64,000 nt of DNA from Caballeronia sp. SEWSISQ10-4 2. Its GTDB lineage: Bacteria; Pseudomonadota; Gammaproteobacteria; Burkholderiales; Burkholderiaceae. The position numbers and the translations under genes were made by a program. The stretch covers positions 59,187 through 123,186 of the forward strand of contig NZ_JALPRJ010000021.1 of the NCBI RefSeq assembly GCF_030464885.1, given 5' to 3'. Positions 16,539 through 24,246 of this stretch are shown here, piece after piece. How positions within the stretch are numbered: position 1 is the first letter of the stretch; every line of letters begins with the position of its first letter. The notes below the pieces were generated by a model. It was not told the DNA's origin, ran no database searches, and was given only the letters and a program-made list of their open reading frames with translations.

Positions 16539-16654
16539 AAGCCGGGCACTCAAAACCGATGCGCGCCATCTGTCTCGTCGGGCGATCGCAATAGACACGC
16601 TATAGCGAGGGCAGCGGCTTGCGCCGCGGCCTCCTCATCGCATTCGTCTTTCCG

Positions 16655-17521
16655 TCAGTCAGTCCCGGCTGCGGCAGCTGCCAACACGATGGAATTGAAC
16701 GCCCCGGGCGCTTCAAGCTTCGGCATATGACCGATTGCATCGAGTACATGGAGTGTCGAATCTTGAGCAACCTCGTGAATCGGCCGGGCATGGTCGTCAA
16801 TTGGAGCGAGGCGGTCCAGGTTGCCGACAATGACGGAGATCGGCGGCTGGATCGAAGGCACGACGGATGGCGTATACGTGGAGAACAGCATCTCCACGGC
16901 ATGTTCCCAGCCTGTAGGGGTCACCGCATCTCTCAGCCGGGATACGACCGCCCGAACCAGCGGACCGGTGTTCGGAGCGAGCAGCGCGTTGACCACTGCG
17001 GCGCGCGCCTCGGTCGAGTGTGCCGCTGCGCTTCGCATCAGGACTTCTCGCGCCACGTCGCGCTCGACACCGGATAGATGCCCTCGTGCGACATTGGGCG
17101 CGCTCAATACGAGGGCGCGCGTAGCCGACGGGTAACCCGCCGCAAACGTGGCAGCGATGACACTACCCCATGAGCTGCCGACGACGGTTGCACGCGATAT
17201 GCCGAGCGCGGACATCAGGTCCGCGAGAACATCTGCATAATCCGTGGCGGCTGGAGAGCTGATCGCAAAGGGACTGCTTTGCCCGTAGCCGGGGGCGTCC
17301 CAGGCAATCACCCGATGGTTCTTGCTCAGTGCAGCGAGCTGCGCGCGATATCCCGCCGAGCTCGAACCCATGCCGTGCAGCAGCATGATGGCGGGCGCGT
17401 GTTCGTCTCCGGCGGCCCGATACGTGATGACCGGTTTGTCGCCCAATATGGGGAGACTCAATTGCACGTGTTCGACGGCGGGTAACGAGGCTTCAAGGAG
17501 ATGGCTATCTGTTTCAGTCAT
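16655..17521 (-). CDS. Alpha/beta-hydrolase (MhpC/C-C hydrolase or esterase type)
   Basis: An alpha/beta-hydrolase of about 288 residues from the ATG at 17521 (MTETDSH); a TTG at 17572 would add 17 residues. The oxyanion region is ILLHGMGSSSAGYRAQL-like (LLHGMGSSS), the nucleophile elbow is VVGSSWGSVIA, and the acid and base lie in VGNLDRLAPIDDH and AIGHMPKLEAP. The pattern resembles the MhpC/BphD/lactonase group. Last gene of the six-gene operon; it may hydrolyse an ester or lactone made by the upstream luciferase-like monooxygenase, or a CoA thioester. Exact substrate not visible. Confidence 0.75.
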   Translation of the reverse strand: MTETDSHLLEASLPAVEHVQLSLPILGDKPVITYRAAGDEHAPAIMLLHGMGSSSAGYRAQLAALSKNHRVIAWDAPGYGQSSPFAISSPAATDYADVLADLMSALGISRATVVGSSWGSVIAATFAAGYPSATRALVLSAPNVARGHLSGVERDVAREVLMRSAAAHSTEARAAVVNALLAPNTGPLVRAVVSRLRDAVTPTGWEHAVEMLFSTYTPSVVPSIQPPISVIVGNLDRLAPIDDHARPIHEVAQDSTLHVLDAIGHMPKLEAPGAFNSIVLAAAAAGTD

Positions 17522-17573
17522 GATTGGAGTTTGGGCCGATATATCAGTCGTTTTAACTTGGGCAAATGCCAAT

Positions 17574-18683
17574 TCACGCTTCTCTCAATGCAGCGGATAT
17601 CTCATGCGCAGTGGTTCTTAGGGTTTCTGCAAAAGGGCCGTCCGCCGCGGCATCGAAACGCTCTGCGGGGCCGATGGCCGTCAGTGCCAGCAAGGCCAGT
17701 CCGCTCGGGGAAAGAATGGGCACGCTGATAGCGTTAGCGAGCACCCGGTCGTCATAAAACGGCCCGGGCCGCCTCGTCGCGACATGAGAAGCCCTTACGG
17801 ATTCAAGTACGCTTGCGAGTGATGCCGCGGTGAGGGGCAGTGCGTCAGAGGCTTGTCGCCCGTTATCACGCAGCTCCGCTGTCACGAATCGATCGGTCGC
17901 TTCGGGCGGAAGGAACGCCGCGAGAGCCAACCCCGAAGCGGAAGATGTCACCGGTAGCACAAGCCCCAGCGGCAGATCGGCGGCCACAGGGGTGGTTGAG
18001 GCTTGCCACGCGATTACCGTGGGGCCGTGATTGCCCCACGCTACCAGCGCAAGTGTCTTGTCCAATGTGCGCGCGAGCCGCAACATGGCGCGGCTGGCCA
18101 GCCGGACAGCATGTGGCTGCGATTTCATCGCACCCCCCGTTCCGGCCGGCGCGAGGCCGAGCTCGTGCGGGTCGGCAACCAGATACTGCCCGCCACCAAA
18201 TACCAGCGGCCGCCGCGTGCTCTGGCGAATGCAATCCACCGACCCGACAAATATGACATGGTCTCCCCCAGGATAGCGGGAGATCACCTTGCACTCCAGC
18301 CATGCGCTGCAATCGCGCAATAGTGGTAGCCCGTCGACGCCAAGGTCATAGTCGACGCCAGAGAATTTGTCCGGCGACCGGGTCGCAAAGTGATTGGCGA
18401 GGTCGAATTGGTGCTCAGCCAGGATGTTAATCGTGAATCTCTCGGCATCCTTGAAAGCCGAATGGCTTCCCGCAGAAGTCGCCTGACTCCATAAAACGAG
18501 CGGAGGGTCCAGGGAGACCGAGGAGAACGAATTTGCGGTGAGACCGTGCATTTGCCCCTCAGCATCGAGGGTGGTAACCACTGTGACACCGGTTACGAAG
18601 GACCCTAGTACGTCTCTCAGCTGGAGTTTGTCGAACGTCCTGATTGCAGGAGGCTCCTGGTCTAACGAAGTACCTCCGGTCAT
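17574..18683 (-). CDS. Flavin reductase fused to an IclR-type effector-binding domain
   Basis: A 369-residue two-domain protein. Residues about 15-180 are a flavin-reductase-like domain (LRDVLGSFVTGVTVVTTLD, GLTANSFSSVSLDPPLV, FTINILAEHQFDLANHFA) of the type that supplies reduced FMN to two-component monooxygenases. Residues about 195-365 read as the ligand-binding half of an IclR regulator (ASRAMLRLARTLDKTLALVAW, LPLGLVLPVTSSASGLALAAFL, ANAISVPILSPSGLALLALTAIGP) without a DNA-binding helix. It overlaps the monooxygenase gene by 4 bp (ATGA), so the partners are translationally coupled. Fused sensory domains on such reductases are known in outline, for example the C1 reductase of Acinetobacter 4-hydroxyphenylacetate hydroxylase, where substrate stimulates flavin reduction. 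The same logic is inferred here. Confidence 0.8.
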   Translation of the reverse strand: MTGGTSLDQEPPAIRTFDKLQLRDVLGSFVTGVTVVTTLDAEGQMHGLTANSFSSVSLDPPLVLWSQATSAGSHSAFKDAERFTINILAEHQFDLANHFATRSPDKFSGVDYDLGVDGLPLLRDCSAWLECKVISRYPGGDHVIFVGSVDCIRQSTRRPLVFGGGQYLVADPHELGLAPAGTGGAMKSQPHAVRLASRAMLRLARTLDKTLALVAWGNHGPTVIAWQASTTPVAADLPLGLVLPVTSSASGLALAAFLPPEATDRFVTAELRDNGRQASDALPLTAASLASVLESVRASHVATRRPGPFYDDRVLANAISVPILSPSGLALLALTAIGPAERFDAAADGPFAETLRTTAHEISAALREA

Positions 18684-19702
18684 GACAGAACCTTTTGCGC
18701 CTCGCTGAACGCCGGCATGATGGACTCGTGAAACAGGCCGATAGATGTCTTCGCTTCGGAAACGGACATGTCTCCGAACATGAACGTTCCGATGAGGTAG
18801 TTGAACCCCCCGTCGCGCGCCTGCTCCAGCAGCTTTTCACGAACGGTTTCCGGACGGCCCACTACGGCGAGGCCTGACTCCACGAGCGGCTCGATCGTCG
18901 GCGGAAGCTTTTGGTTGACCGGTTCCGTCCCGTGCTTCTTCCAGAGCTTGAAAAAGTTCGGATAGAAGACGGACCACGCACGCGAGGCAATTTCCATGGC
19001 CTCCTGATCCGTTTCCGCGACAACGATATAGCGATTCACGCCGATGAGCGGCTCAGCGGCGGACGGATGCCGTTTTGCGAATTCTTCGCGATATCGATCA
19101 GTGATCGCTCTGACTCGCTGGGCCGGGCCGCCGCACACGATGTTCATCTTCTCCTGGGCGGGCCATACTGTCGACTCCGGCGATGCCAGCGCGTACCAGG
19201 TCGGAGGCGGCGTCTGCAGCGGCTTGAGCTCGATCGGCATGTCGTTGAATTGCCAGAACGTCCCCTTATAGTTGAGAGTATCAGAGCTCAAATACCGCTT
19301 GATGATTTCATACGACTCGACGTATCTGGCCTGAGCCGTGGCCGGATCGATACCGAGCGCATCAATTTCGTGAGGCGAGGCGCCTCGGCCCACGCCATAC
19401 TCCAGGCGGCCGCCGCTCAGATTGTCGAGCATGCAAATCTCTTCGGCAAGACGCACGGGGTGGTGGATCGGGAGAATGTAGACCAGTGGAGACAGACGCA
19501 GTTTCTCGGTGCGCTGCGCGGCAGCGGCAAGAAACACGCTTTGAGACGGGCAAGCACTCAGCGTGGTCGCATGGTGTTCCGACATGTGATAGCAATGGAA
19601 GCCGAGCCTGTCGTAAAGCTCAATAATCTCCATCCTATCTTCGTACTGCTTATGAATAGGCAGCCCATTGCGGTCGTTTTGGTCGAATATACCGAATTTC
19701 AT
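18680..19702 (-). CDS. LLM-class (luciferase-like) flavin-dependent monooxygenase
   Basis: A 340-residue bacterial-luciferase-family TIM barrel. It shows MKFGIFDQNDRNG at strand 1, the HMSEHHAT motif near residue 40, LSPLVYILPIHHPVRLAEEICMLDNLSGGRLEYGVGRG in the flavin site, and GRPETVREKLLEQ near the C-terminus. The enzyme needs FMNH2 from a separate reductase, and its stop overlaps the start of the flavin reductase gene. Likely reactions are hydroxylation, oxidative C-X cleavage or Baeyer-Villiger type oxygenation of an aromatic or cyclic compound; the substrate is unknown. Confidence 0.85.
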   Translation of the reverse strand: MKFGIFDQNDRNGLPIHKQYEDRMEIIELYDRLGFHCYHMSEHHATTLSACPSQSVFLAAAAQRTEKLRLSPLVYILPIHHPVRLAEEICMLDNLSGGRLEYGVGRGASPHEIDALGIDPATAQARYVESYEIIKRYLSSDTLNYKGTFWQFNDMPIELKPLQTPPPTWYALASPESTVWPAQEKMNIVCGGPAQRVRAITDRYREEFAKRHPSAAEPLIGVNRYIVVAETDQEAMEIASRAWSVFYPNFFKLWKKHGTEPVNQKLPPTIEPLVESGLAVVGRPETVREKLLEQARDGGFNYLIGTFMFGDMSVSEAKTSIGLFHESIMPAFSEAQKVLS

Positions 19703-19741
19703 CGATTTTCCAGTAAGGTGATAAATGAGTGATCTTCTGAC

Positions 19742-20107
19742 TTAGAGGGTCGAAGATTTGCTGAATACCTGAAAGATGTTCTCTTCCGGATCCTTGTAGG
19801 TGGCAACGATGCCGTGCGTGCCCATGTCGCGCTTCGCGAGTAGCTGGCCACCCGTGGACAGGATTTTCTGCCGAACCTCGTCTTGGGCCTCCCCCGCGAC
19901 CTGGAAGACGGGGACGGCCCCGACGGCTCCTTCTGCTGCTTCCTCCGCCGAACTCAGTGCAAACGCGCTGCGCTGCAGACGGAATTGAGTCCACTTGTTC
20001 TCGTCGCGAAACTGGACAGGCATTCCCAGCGCCGATACATAGAAATCTTCCAACCTGGCAATATCCTTCGCGACGAAATAGACGGCTTGTATATCAACGT
20101 CTGCCAT
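19742..20107 (-). CDS. VOC (glyoxalase-fold) protein
   Basis: A small 121-residue single-domain vicinal-oxygen-chelate protein (VDIQAVYFVAKDIARLEDFYVSALGMPVQF, ending HGIVATYKDPEENIFQVF). It lies between the acyl-CoA synthetase and the luciferase-like monooxygenase, 39 bp upstream of the latter. The usual first metal histidine is replaced (VYF rather than a His in strand 1), so a binding or isomerase role is as likely as catalysis. Function in this operon is unknown. Confidence 0.65.
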   Translation of the reverse strand: MADVDIQAVYFVAKDIARLEDFYVSALGMPVQFRDENKWTQFRLQRSAFALSSAEEAAEGAVGAVPVFQVAGEAQDEVRQKILSTGGQLLAKRDMGTHGIVATYKDPEENIFQVFSKSSTL

Positions 20108-20165
20108 GGCAACACTCCAGTAAATTGTTATAGCGGGATTGATGTGACCTCATCGCCAAGGAGCA

Positions 20166-21827
20166 TCACGCTGTGTGTTGTTCGTCTAGTCCAAGCTCGT
20201 CGCTCATGATTTTACGAATCAGGTATTTCTGGATCTTTCCCGTCACGGTGGTCGGAAACGAGTCGACAAAGCGGATGTATTTGGGGACCTTGTAATGCGC
20301 TATCCGGCCCTTGCAATAGTCACGCACTGCGGTATCGTCCAGAGCCGTTCCCTCCCTGACGACGATCCATGCGCATAGTTCCTCGCCGAAATGCTTGTCC
20401 GGTACGCCGACCACCTGCACGTCAAGAACGCCGGGGCAGGTATACAGAAACTCTTCGAGCTCTCGGGGATAAAGGTTTTCACCGCCGCGAATGACCATAT
20501 CCTTGATTCGCCCGACGATGTTGACGTAGCCGTCCGAATCGATCGTGGCGAGATCGCCCGAGTGCATCCAGCCTTCGGCGTCAATTGCCTCGCGCGTCCT
20601 GTCGGGCTGGTTCCAGTAGCCAAGCATGACCGAGTAGCCGCGGGTGCAGAGTTCGCCGGTCTGACCGCGCTCCACAGTCTGGCCGCTCAGCGGGTCGATA
20701 ATCTTCACGTCGAGGTGAGGCAACACCTGGCCGACCGTGGATACGCGCCTCTCGACCGGGGTATCTGTCATGCTTTGACAGCTCACCGGACTCGTTTCCG
20801 TCATGCCGAAGGCGATCGTGATCTCGGGCAGATGCATTTCACCGACAACCCGCTTCATGATCTCGATCGGGCAAGGCGAACCGGCCATGATGCCGGTGCG
20901 TAGGCTGCCCATATCGAACTCCGCAAAGCGCGGGTGATTGAGTGCAGCGATGAACATGGTCGGCACCCCGTACAGCGCTGTGCATTTTTCTGCCTGTACG
21001 GTCTTCAGAACGGCTTCGGCGTCGAAGCGCTCGGCGGGGTAGACAATCGTCGAACCATGAGTCAGGCAAGCCAGATTGCCCATGACCATGCCGAAGCAGT
21101 GGTACATCGGAACCGGGACGCATACGCGATCCACGTGGGTGAGCTTCATGCATTCACCCACGAAGAAACCGTTGTTCAGGATGTTGCGATGACTCAGCGT
21201 TGCGGCTTTGGGAAGCCCCGTCGTTCCGCTGGTGAACTGAATGTTGACGGCATCGTCCGGGCGGACGGTGCGGCGTATGTCCTGAAGCGATGCGCTGTCT
21301 GCAGCGTCGAAGCGGAGCAGGTCAGAGAAGCGTTGAGCGCCAGCTTCGTCCGGGCAGTCGGCCTCGTCTATCCACCAGATCGTCTCAAGGCTCGGCAACC
21401 GTGCTTTTCCCAGTTCCCGCAACATGTTCAGATACTCGCTCGAGCGGTATCGAACCATCGTCACGATGGCCTTGCAGCCCACCAGGTTGAGTGCATGCTC
21501 CAGCTCTGAGGTCCGATAGGCCGGATTGATGTTGACGAGTATCAATCCGGCCTTTGCAGTAGCTAACTGCAGCAGCAGCCAGGCGATGTTCGTGTGGGAC
21601 CAGATTCCGATCCGGTCGCCCGGCTTGAGCCCTGAGTCGAGAAGTGCAGCCGAAAGCCGGTCCGACTTTTTGCGAAGTTCGCTGTAGCTTAGCCGAACCC
21701 CTTCATGCCGGCTGACTACCGCAACGTGGTCGCCCATTTTGCTGGCGACTTCGTCGAATGCATCGCCAATGGTTTTGTCGACCAGCTCTGGGGAACGTGT
21801 TCCGCGTTCATGGGAAAGCGTCTTCAT
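20166..21827 (-). CDS. Acyl-CoA synthetase (AMP-forming, FadD-like)
   Basis: An ANL synthetase of 553 residues from the ATG at 21827 (MKTLSHERG), which follows GGAAG; the open frame upstream overlaps the previous gene. It contains the P-loop [13 protein letters not shown], the substrate-site motif [11 protein letters not shown], hinge [12 protein letters not shown], and the C-terminal catalytic lysine region [13 protein letters not shown]. It follows the enoyl-CoA hydratase by 34 bp. It probably activates a medium-length or aryl-alkanoic acid for beta-oxidation together with that hydratase. Substrate not deducible; no aryl-specific signature was recognised. Confidence 0.85.
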   Translation of the reverse strand: MKTLSHERGTRSPELVDKTIGDAFDEVASKMGDHVAVVSRHEGVRLSYSELRKKSDRLSAALLDSGLKPGDRIGIWSHTNIAWLLLQLATAKAGLILVNINPAYRTSELEHALNLVGCKAIVTMVRYRSSEYLNMLRELGKARLPSLETIWWIDEADCPDEAGAQRFSDLLRFDAADSASLQDIRRTVRPDDAVNIQFTSGTTGLPKAATLSHRNILNNGFFVGECMKLTHVDRVCVPVPMYHCFGMVMGNLACLTHGSTIVYPAERFDAEAVLKTVQAEKCTALYGVPTMFIAALNHPRFAEFDMGSLRTGIMAGSPCPIEIMKRVVGEMHLPEITIAFGMTETSPVSCQSMTDTPVERRVSTVGQVLPHLDVKIIDPLSGQTVERGQTGELCTRGYSVMLGYWNQPDRTREAIDAEGWMHSGDLATIDSDGYVNIVGRIKDMVIRGGENLYPRELEEFLYTCPGVLDVQVVGVPDKHFGEELCAWIVVREGTALDDTAVRDYCKGRIAHYKVPKYIRFVDSFPTTVTGKIQKYLIRKIMSDELGLDEQHTA

Positions 21828-21861
21828 CGGTATCTTCCGTGCAATGGACTTGCCTGTAGGC

Positions 21862-22650
21862 TCATTTGCCGAGAAAAACGACCGGCGCTGGTTCTTCGCC
21901 ACGAACGACGGCTTCTGCACGGGCAGTTCGCCCTTTCCTGGCGTCTTCCGTCGTGTGCAGTCCCATGGTGAGGTCGAGGATCAGCGCGTCGGCACCAGGC
22001 ACGCCTCCGCCCGACCATGCCTTGAGGAGGGCGCGAATGGCGCCATACGAGCGCGTAGGCCCGTTGGCAAGCTTGATGGCAAGATCCTCGGCGACATGCT
22101 CGACCTGATCGTCGCTGACCACGAAAGCGGCAACGCCAAGCTGACCGGCGGTTGTGCCGGACATGGGCTCGCTTAGCATCGCGTAGCGCGCTGCATACGC
22201 ACGACCCGCTCTTTCCGCCAGGCGCTGCACGCCGCCCGCGACAGGTGCCGAGCCAACGGACGCTTCAATGCACCGAAAGGTGGCGTTCTCCGCCGCAACG
22301 ATGAAGTCGCAAGCGAGAGCCAGCTCGAATGCGCCGCCGAATGCTGCGCCGCGCACTGCGGCAATCGTCGGAATCTGGAGGGATTCGATTGACCGATAGG
22401 TATGGTGAATCTGCGATATGAACGTTCGCCAATCATCGAAACCTTTGTCGATGAAATCGAGGACGTCGCCACCCTTGCTGAAATCGGGGCCCTGTGCACG
22501 GATCAGGAGGGACCGGATATCGGCCTTGCTGGCTTCCCGGACGGAGCTCTCAAGGCAGTCAGCGAAATCAGCCGCGATGAGATTCGAAGGAGGATTGGCT
22601 AATACGATATGGCCTACGTTCTGACGACGTTCAAAATAGGTGCTTTTCAT
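21862..22650 (-). CDS. Enoyl-CoA hydratase/isomerase family protein
   Basis: A 262-residue crotonase-fold protein and first gene of the minus-strand operon. The CoA/oxyanion segments are [14 protein letters not shown] and [29 protein letters not shown], followed by [19 protein letters not shown]. Lysine and the GG-V-Q-R segment fit hydratases, but the usual catalytic glutamates are not obvious: the first falls at E in [10 protein letters not shown] and the second appears lost. An isomerase or thioesterase-like activity is possible. The candidate IclR operator lies 71 bp upstream. Confidence 0.78.
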   Translation of the reverse strand: MKSTYFERRQNVGHIVLANPPSNLIAADFADCLESSVREASKADIRSLLIRAQGPDFSKGGDVLDFIDKGFDDWRTFISQIHHTYRSIESLQIPTIAAVRGAAFGGAFELALACDFIVAAENATFRCIEASVGSAPVAGGVQRLAERAGRAYAARYAMLSEPMSGTTAGQLGVAAFVVSDDQVEHVAEDLAIKLANGPTRSYGAIRALLKAWSGGGVPGADALILDLTMGLHTTEDARKGRTARAEAVVRGEEPAPVVFLGK

Positions 22651-22720
22651 TGAAAGGAATCCTTAATAGATGATGGCGATCCTAAAAGCCTTGATGTCTC
22701 CTGCCAGGCCTTATGCTTAC

Positions 22721-22737
22721 ATTCAACAATAGTGAAC
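22721..22737. promoter_or_regulatory. Candidate IclR operator (copy 2)
   Basis: ATTCAACAATAGTGAAC matches the element at 15635-15651 in 15 of 17 positions and lies 71 bp upstream of the first gene of the operon. The matching occurrences in the two intergenic regions of the same module point to a shared regulator. Confidence 0.6.
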
Positions 22738-22818
22738 GCATACAGCATAGTTGCATATTAGGATGCCGACGAAGGCGTGTCAAGCCATTTGCCGATGACA
22801 GGATGCTTGGGATTGCAC

Positions 22819-22990
22819 CTAGGGTGCATCCGCAGCCAAGGCGTCTAGGAGATGCCGGGCGGCTGGAACCGTGCCGCGGCGCGTGGGGAAGATCGCGTGG
22901 ACGAGGTTTGGCGTCGTAGCCAGGCCGCCAGCAGGTGTTGCAACCGGCCGGTCTGAATATCGGCGTCCACAAGCTCGGGTTTTGTCGCAA
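22819..22990 (-). pseudogene. Remnant of a LysR-family regulator (C-terminus, frameshifted)
   Basis: On the minus strand one frame gives ATKPELVDADIQTGRLQHLLAAW. A second frame continues NLVHAIFPTRRGTVPAARHLLDAL and stops at 22819. Together they match the last 60 or so residues of many LysR proteins (the xxFPSRRGLVPAVRxLIDFL ending), but a frameshift near 22920 separates them and the rest of the gene is missing. No function is expected. Confidence 0.65.
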
Positions 22991-23177
22991 TAGAGCGTTC
23001 TGGTAATCCGGCTCAATTGAAATGACGTGTGGGTCAAGGATGAAGTCGCTGGATCATATGATCTGCAAGGAGGAGATGAAACACACTGGCAAAATCAAGC
23101 CATCTGCGGCCTGCCAGTTCTACTCGTTGGTGACGAAAACCATCCTCACCACATCGCCTTTGTACGACTCAACCGCC

Positions 23178-23302
23178 TTAGCGCGACAGAATCGAGATTT
23201 GACTGAATGGTCTGAGCGCGTTAGAAATCGGCGTACATGCGCCGGGATTGAAGATTCCGTGCGGATCGAGACGCGCTTTTAGTTGCCGATGAAACCGCAT
23301 TA
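23178..23302 (-). pseudogene. Remnant of an FAD-linked oxidase C-terminus, cut by the IS6 copy
   Basis: The minus-strand frame RFHRQLKARLDPHGIFNPG matches the conserved C-terminal LK-x-x-LDPxGIFNPG ending of FAD-linked oxidases (GlcE/glycolate-oxidase or vanillyl-alcohol-oxidase type). The frame stops at 23178 after about 19 further residues. The upstream part ends at the IS6 boundary at 23303, so the insertion or a later IS-mediated deletion removed most of the gene. Confidence 0.6.
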
Positions 23303-24152
23303 GGGCTTTGTCAAATTGCCGGAGCTGTCGCGTAAGATCGTGTGATGAAAAATTCTAAATCGCTTTATCACGGCCACCGTTTTCCGGCTCCCGTCATCTG
23401 CTGCGCAGTGCGTTGGTATTTTCGGTTTCAGTTGAGCCTGCGTGACATCGAAGAGTTGCTGTTCGAGCGCGGTATCGTGGTCAGTTACGAAACCGTGCGC
23501 CGCTGGTGCGATAAATTTGGCGCGGGGTTCGCGCATCGCGTCAAGACTGCTCGCCGCAAGCCTGGCACCTCGACGAGGTTTTTGCGTCACTGCGCGGCGA
23601 GCCTTATCTGCCGTGGCGAGCAGTCGACCAGCACGGCGTCGAGTTCGATATCCTGCTGCAGAAGCGTCGCGATAAGGCTGCGGCCAAGCGGTTTTTCAAG
23701 CGCGTACTTGCCGCTTGTCCCGAAGGACCACGTAAGATCGTGACGAACCAACTACGCGGCTCCCCGGCGGCGAAGGCCGAGATTCCGAAACTGGCCGAGG
23801 TAAAACACGTTTTCGTCAAAGCTAGCGCCCGGTTGAACAACCGAGCCGAAAACAGTCATCAGCCAACACGTGAACGCGAGCGACGCATCCCCCAAGGGGA
23901 CTTCCTTCGGGGCATGCGTAGCTTTCGCGATCCTAAACGTGCGCAAGCATTCTTGTCGAACTTCGGCCCGATCCGCCAGCACTTCGCGCTCAAGCGACAT
24001 CTACTACGTGCCTCGCTCTACCGCAAACAACTCGGCGAACGCTCTGCCGCCTGGCGGCGTTTCGCCGAGCTCGCCCAAACTCCGTCCGCCTTCTGAGAAG
24101 ATGACGCGCCTTTACGTCACCGCGTCTCGGCCTCTTTAACGTGACAACGCCC
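23303..24152 (+). mobile_element. IS6-family insertion sequence, degenerate copy
   Basis: The element runs from GGGCTTTGTCAAATT (23303-23317) to AACGTGACAACGCCC (24138-24152). The ends are imperfect inverted repeats (about 11 of 15 matches). Length about 850 bp and one transposase gene fit IS6/IS26-type elements. Flanking octamers CCGCATTA (left) and GCCGTAGC (right) do not match, so no target duplication remains, which suggests recombination after insertion. Its left end faces the truncated IS6 copy at 14106-14243 in inverted orientation. Confidence 0.8.
23342..24096 (+). pseudogene. IS6-family transposase, inactivated
   Basis: The first frame reads MKNSKSLYHGHRF...SYETVRRWCDKFGAGFAHRVKTARRKPG. 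A deletion near 23570 then shifts the frame, and the correct continuation WHLDEVFASLRGEPYLPWRAVD resumes in another frame and reaches the end at 24096 (AAWRRFAELAQTPSAF). The catalytic core is damaged: the first Asp (HLDE) and the Glu (RAENSHQPTRERERR) are present, but the second Asp, normally in VTDKL, is Asn (IVTNQL). The product cannot be active. Confidence 0.85.
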
Positions 24153-24246
24153 GCCGTAGCAAAGAGAGGGTTATGCGCTCGACTTGGGATCGGGGGGCAG
24201 GGTCAGTAATGCGTGCCTCGGCGCCAGGGCATTAATCAGGATGCCA

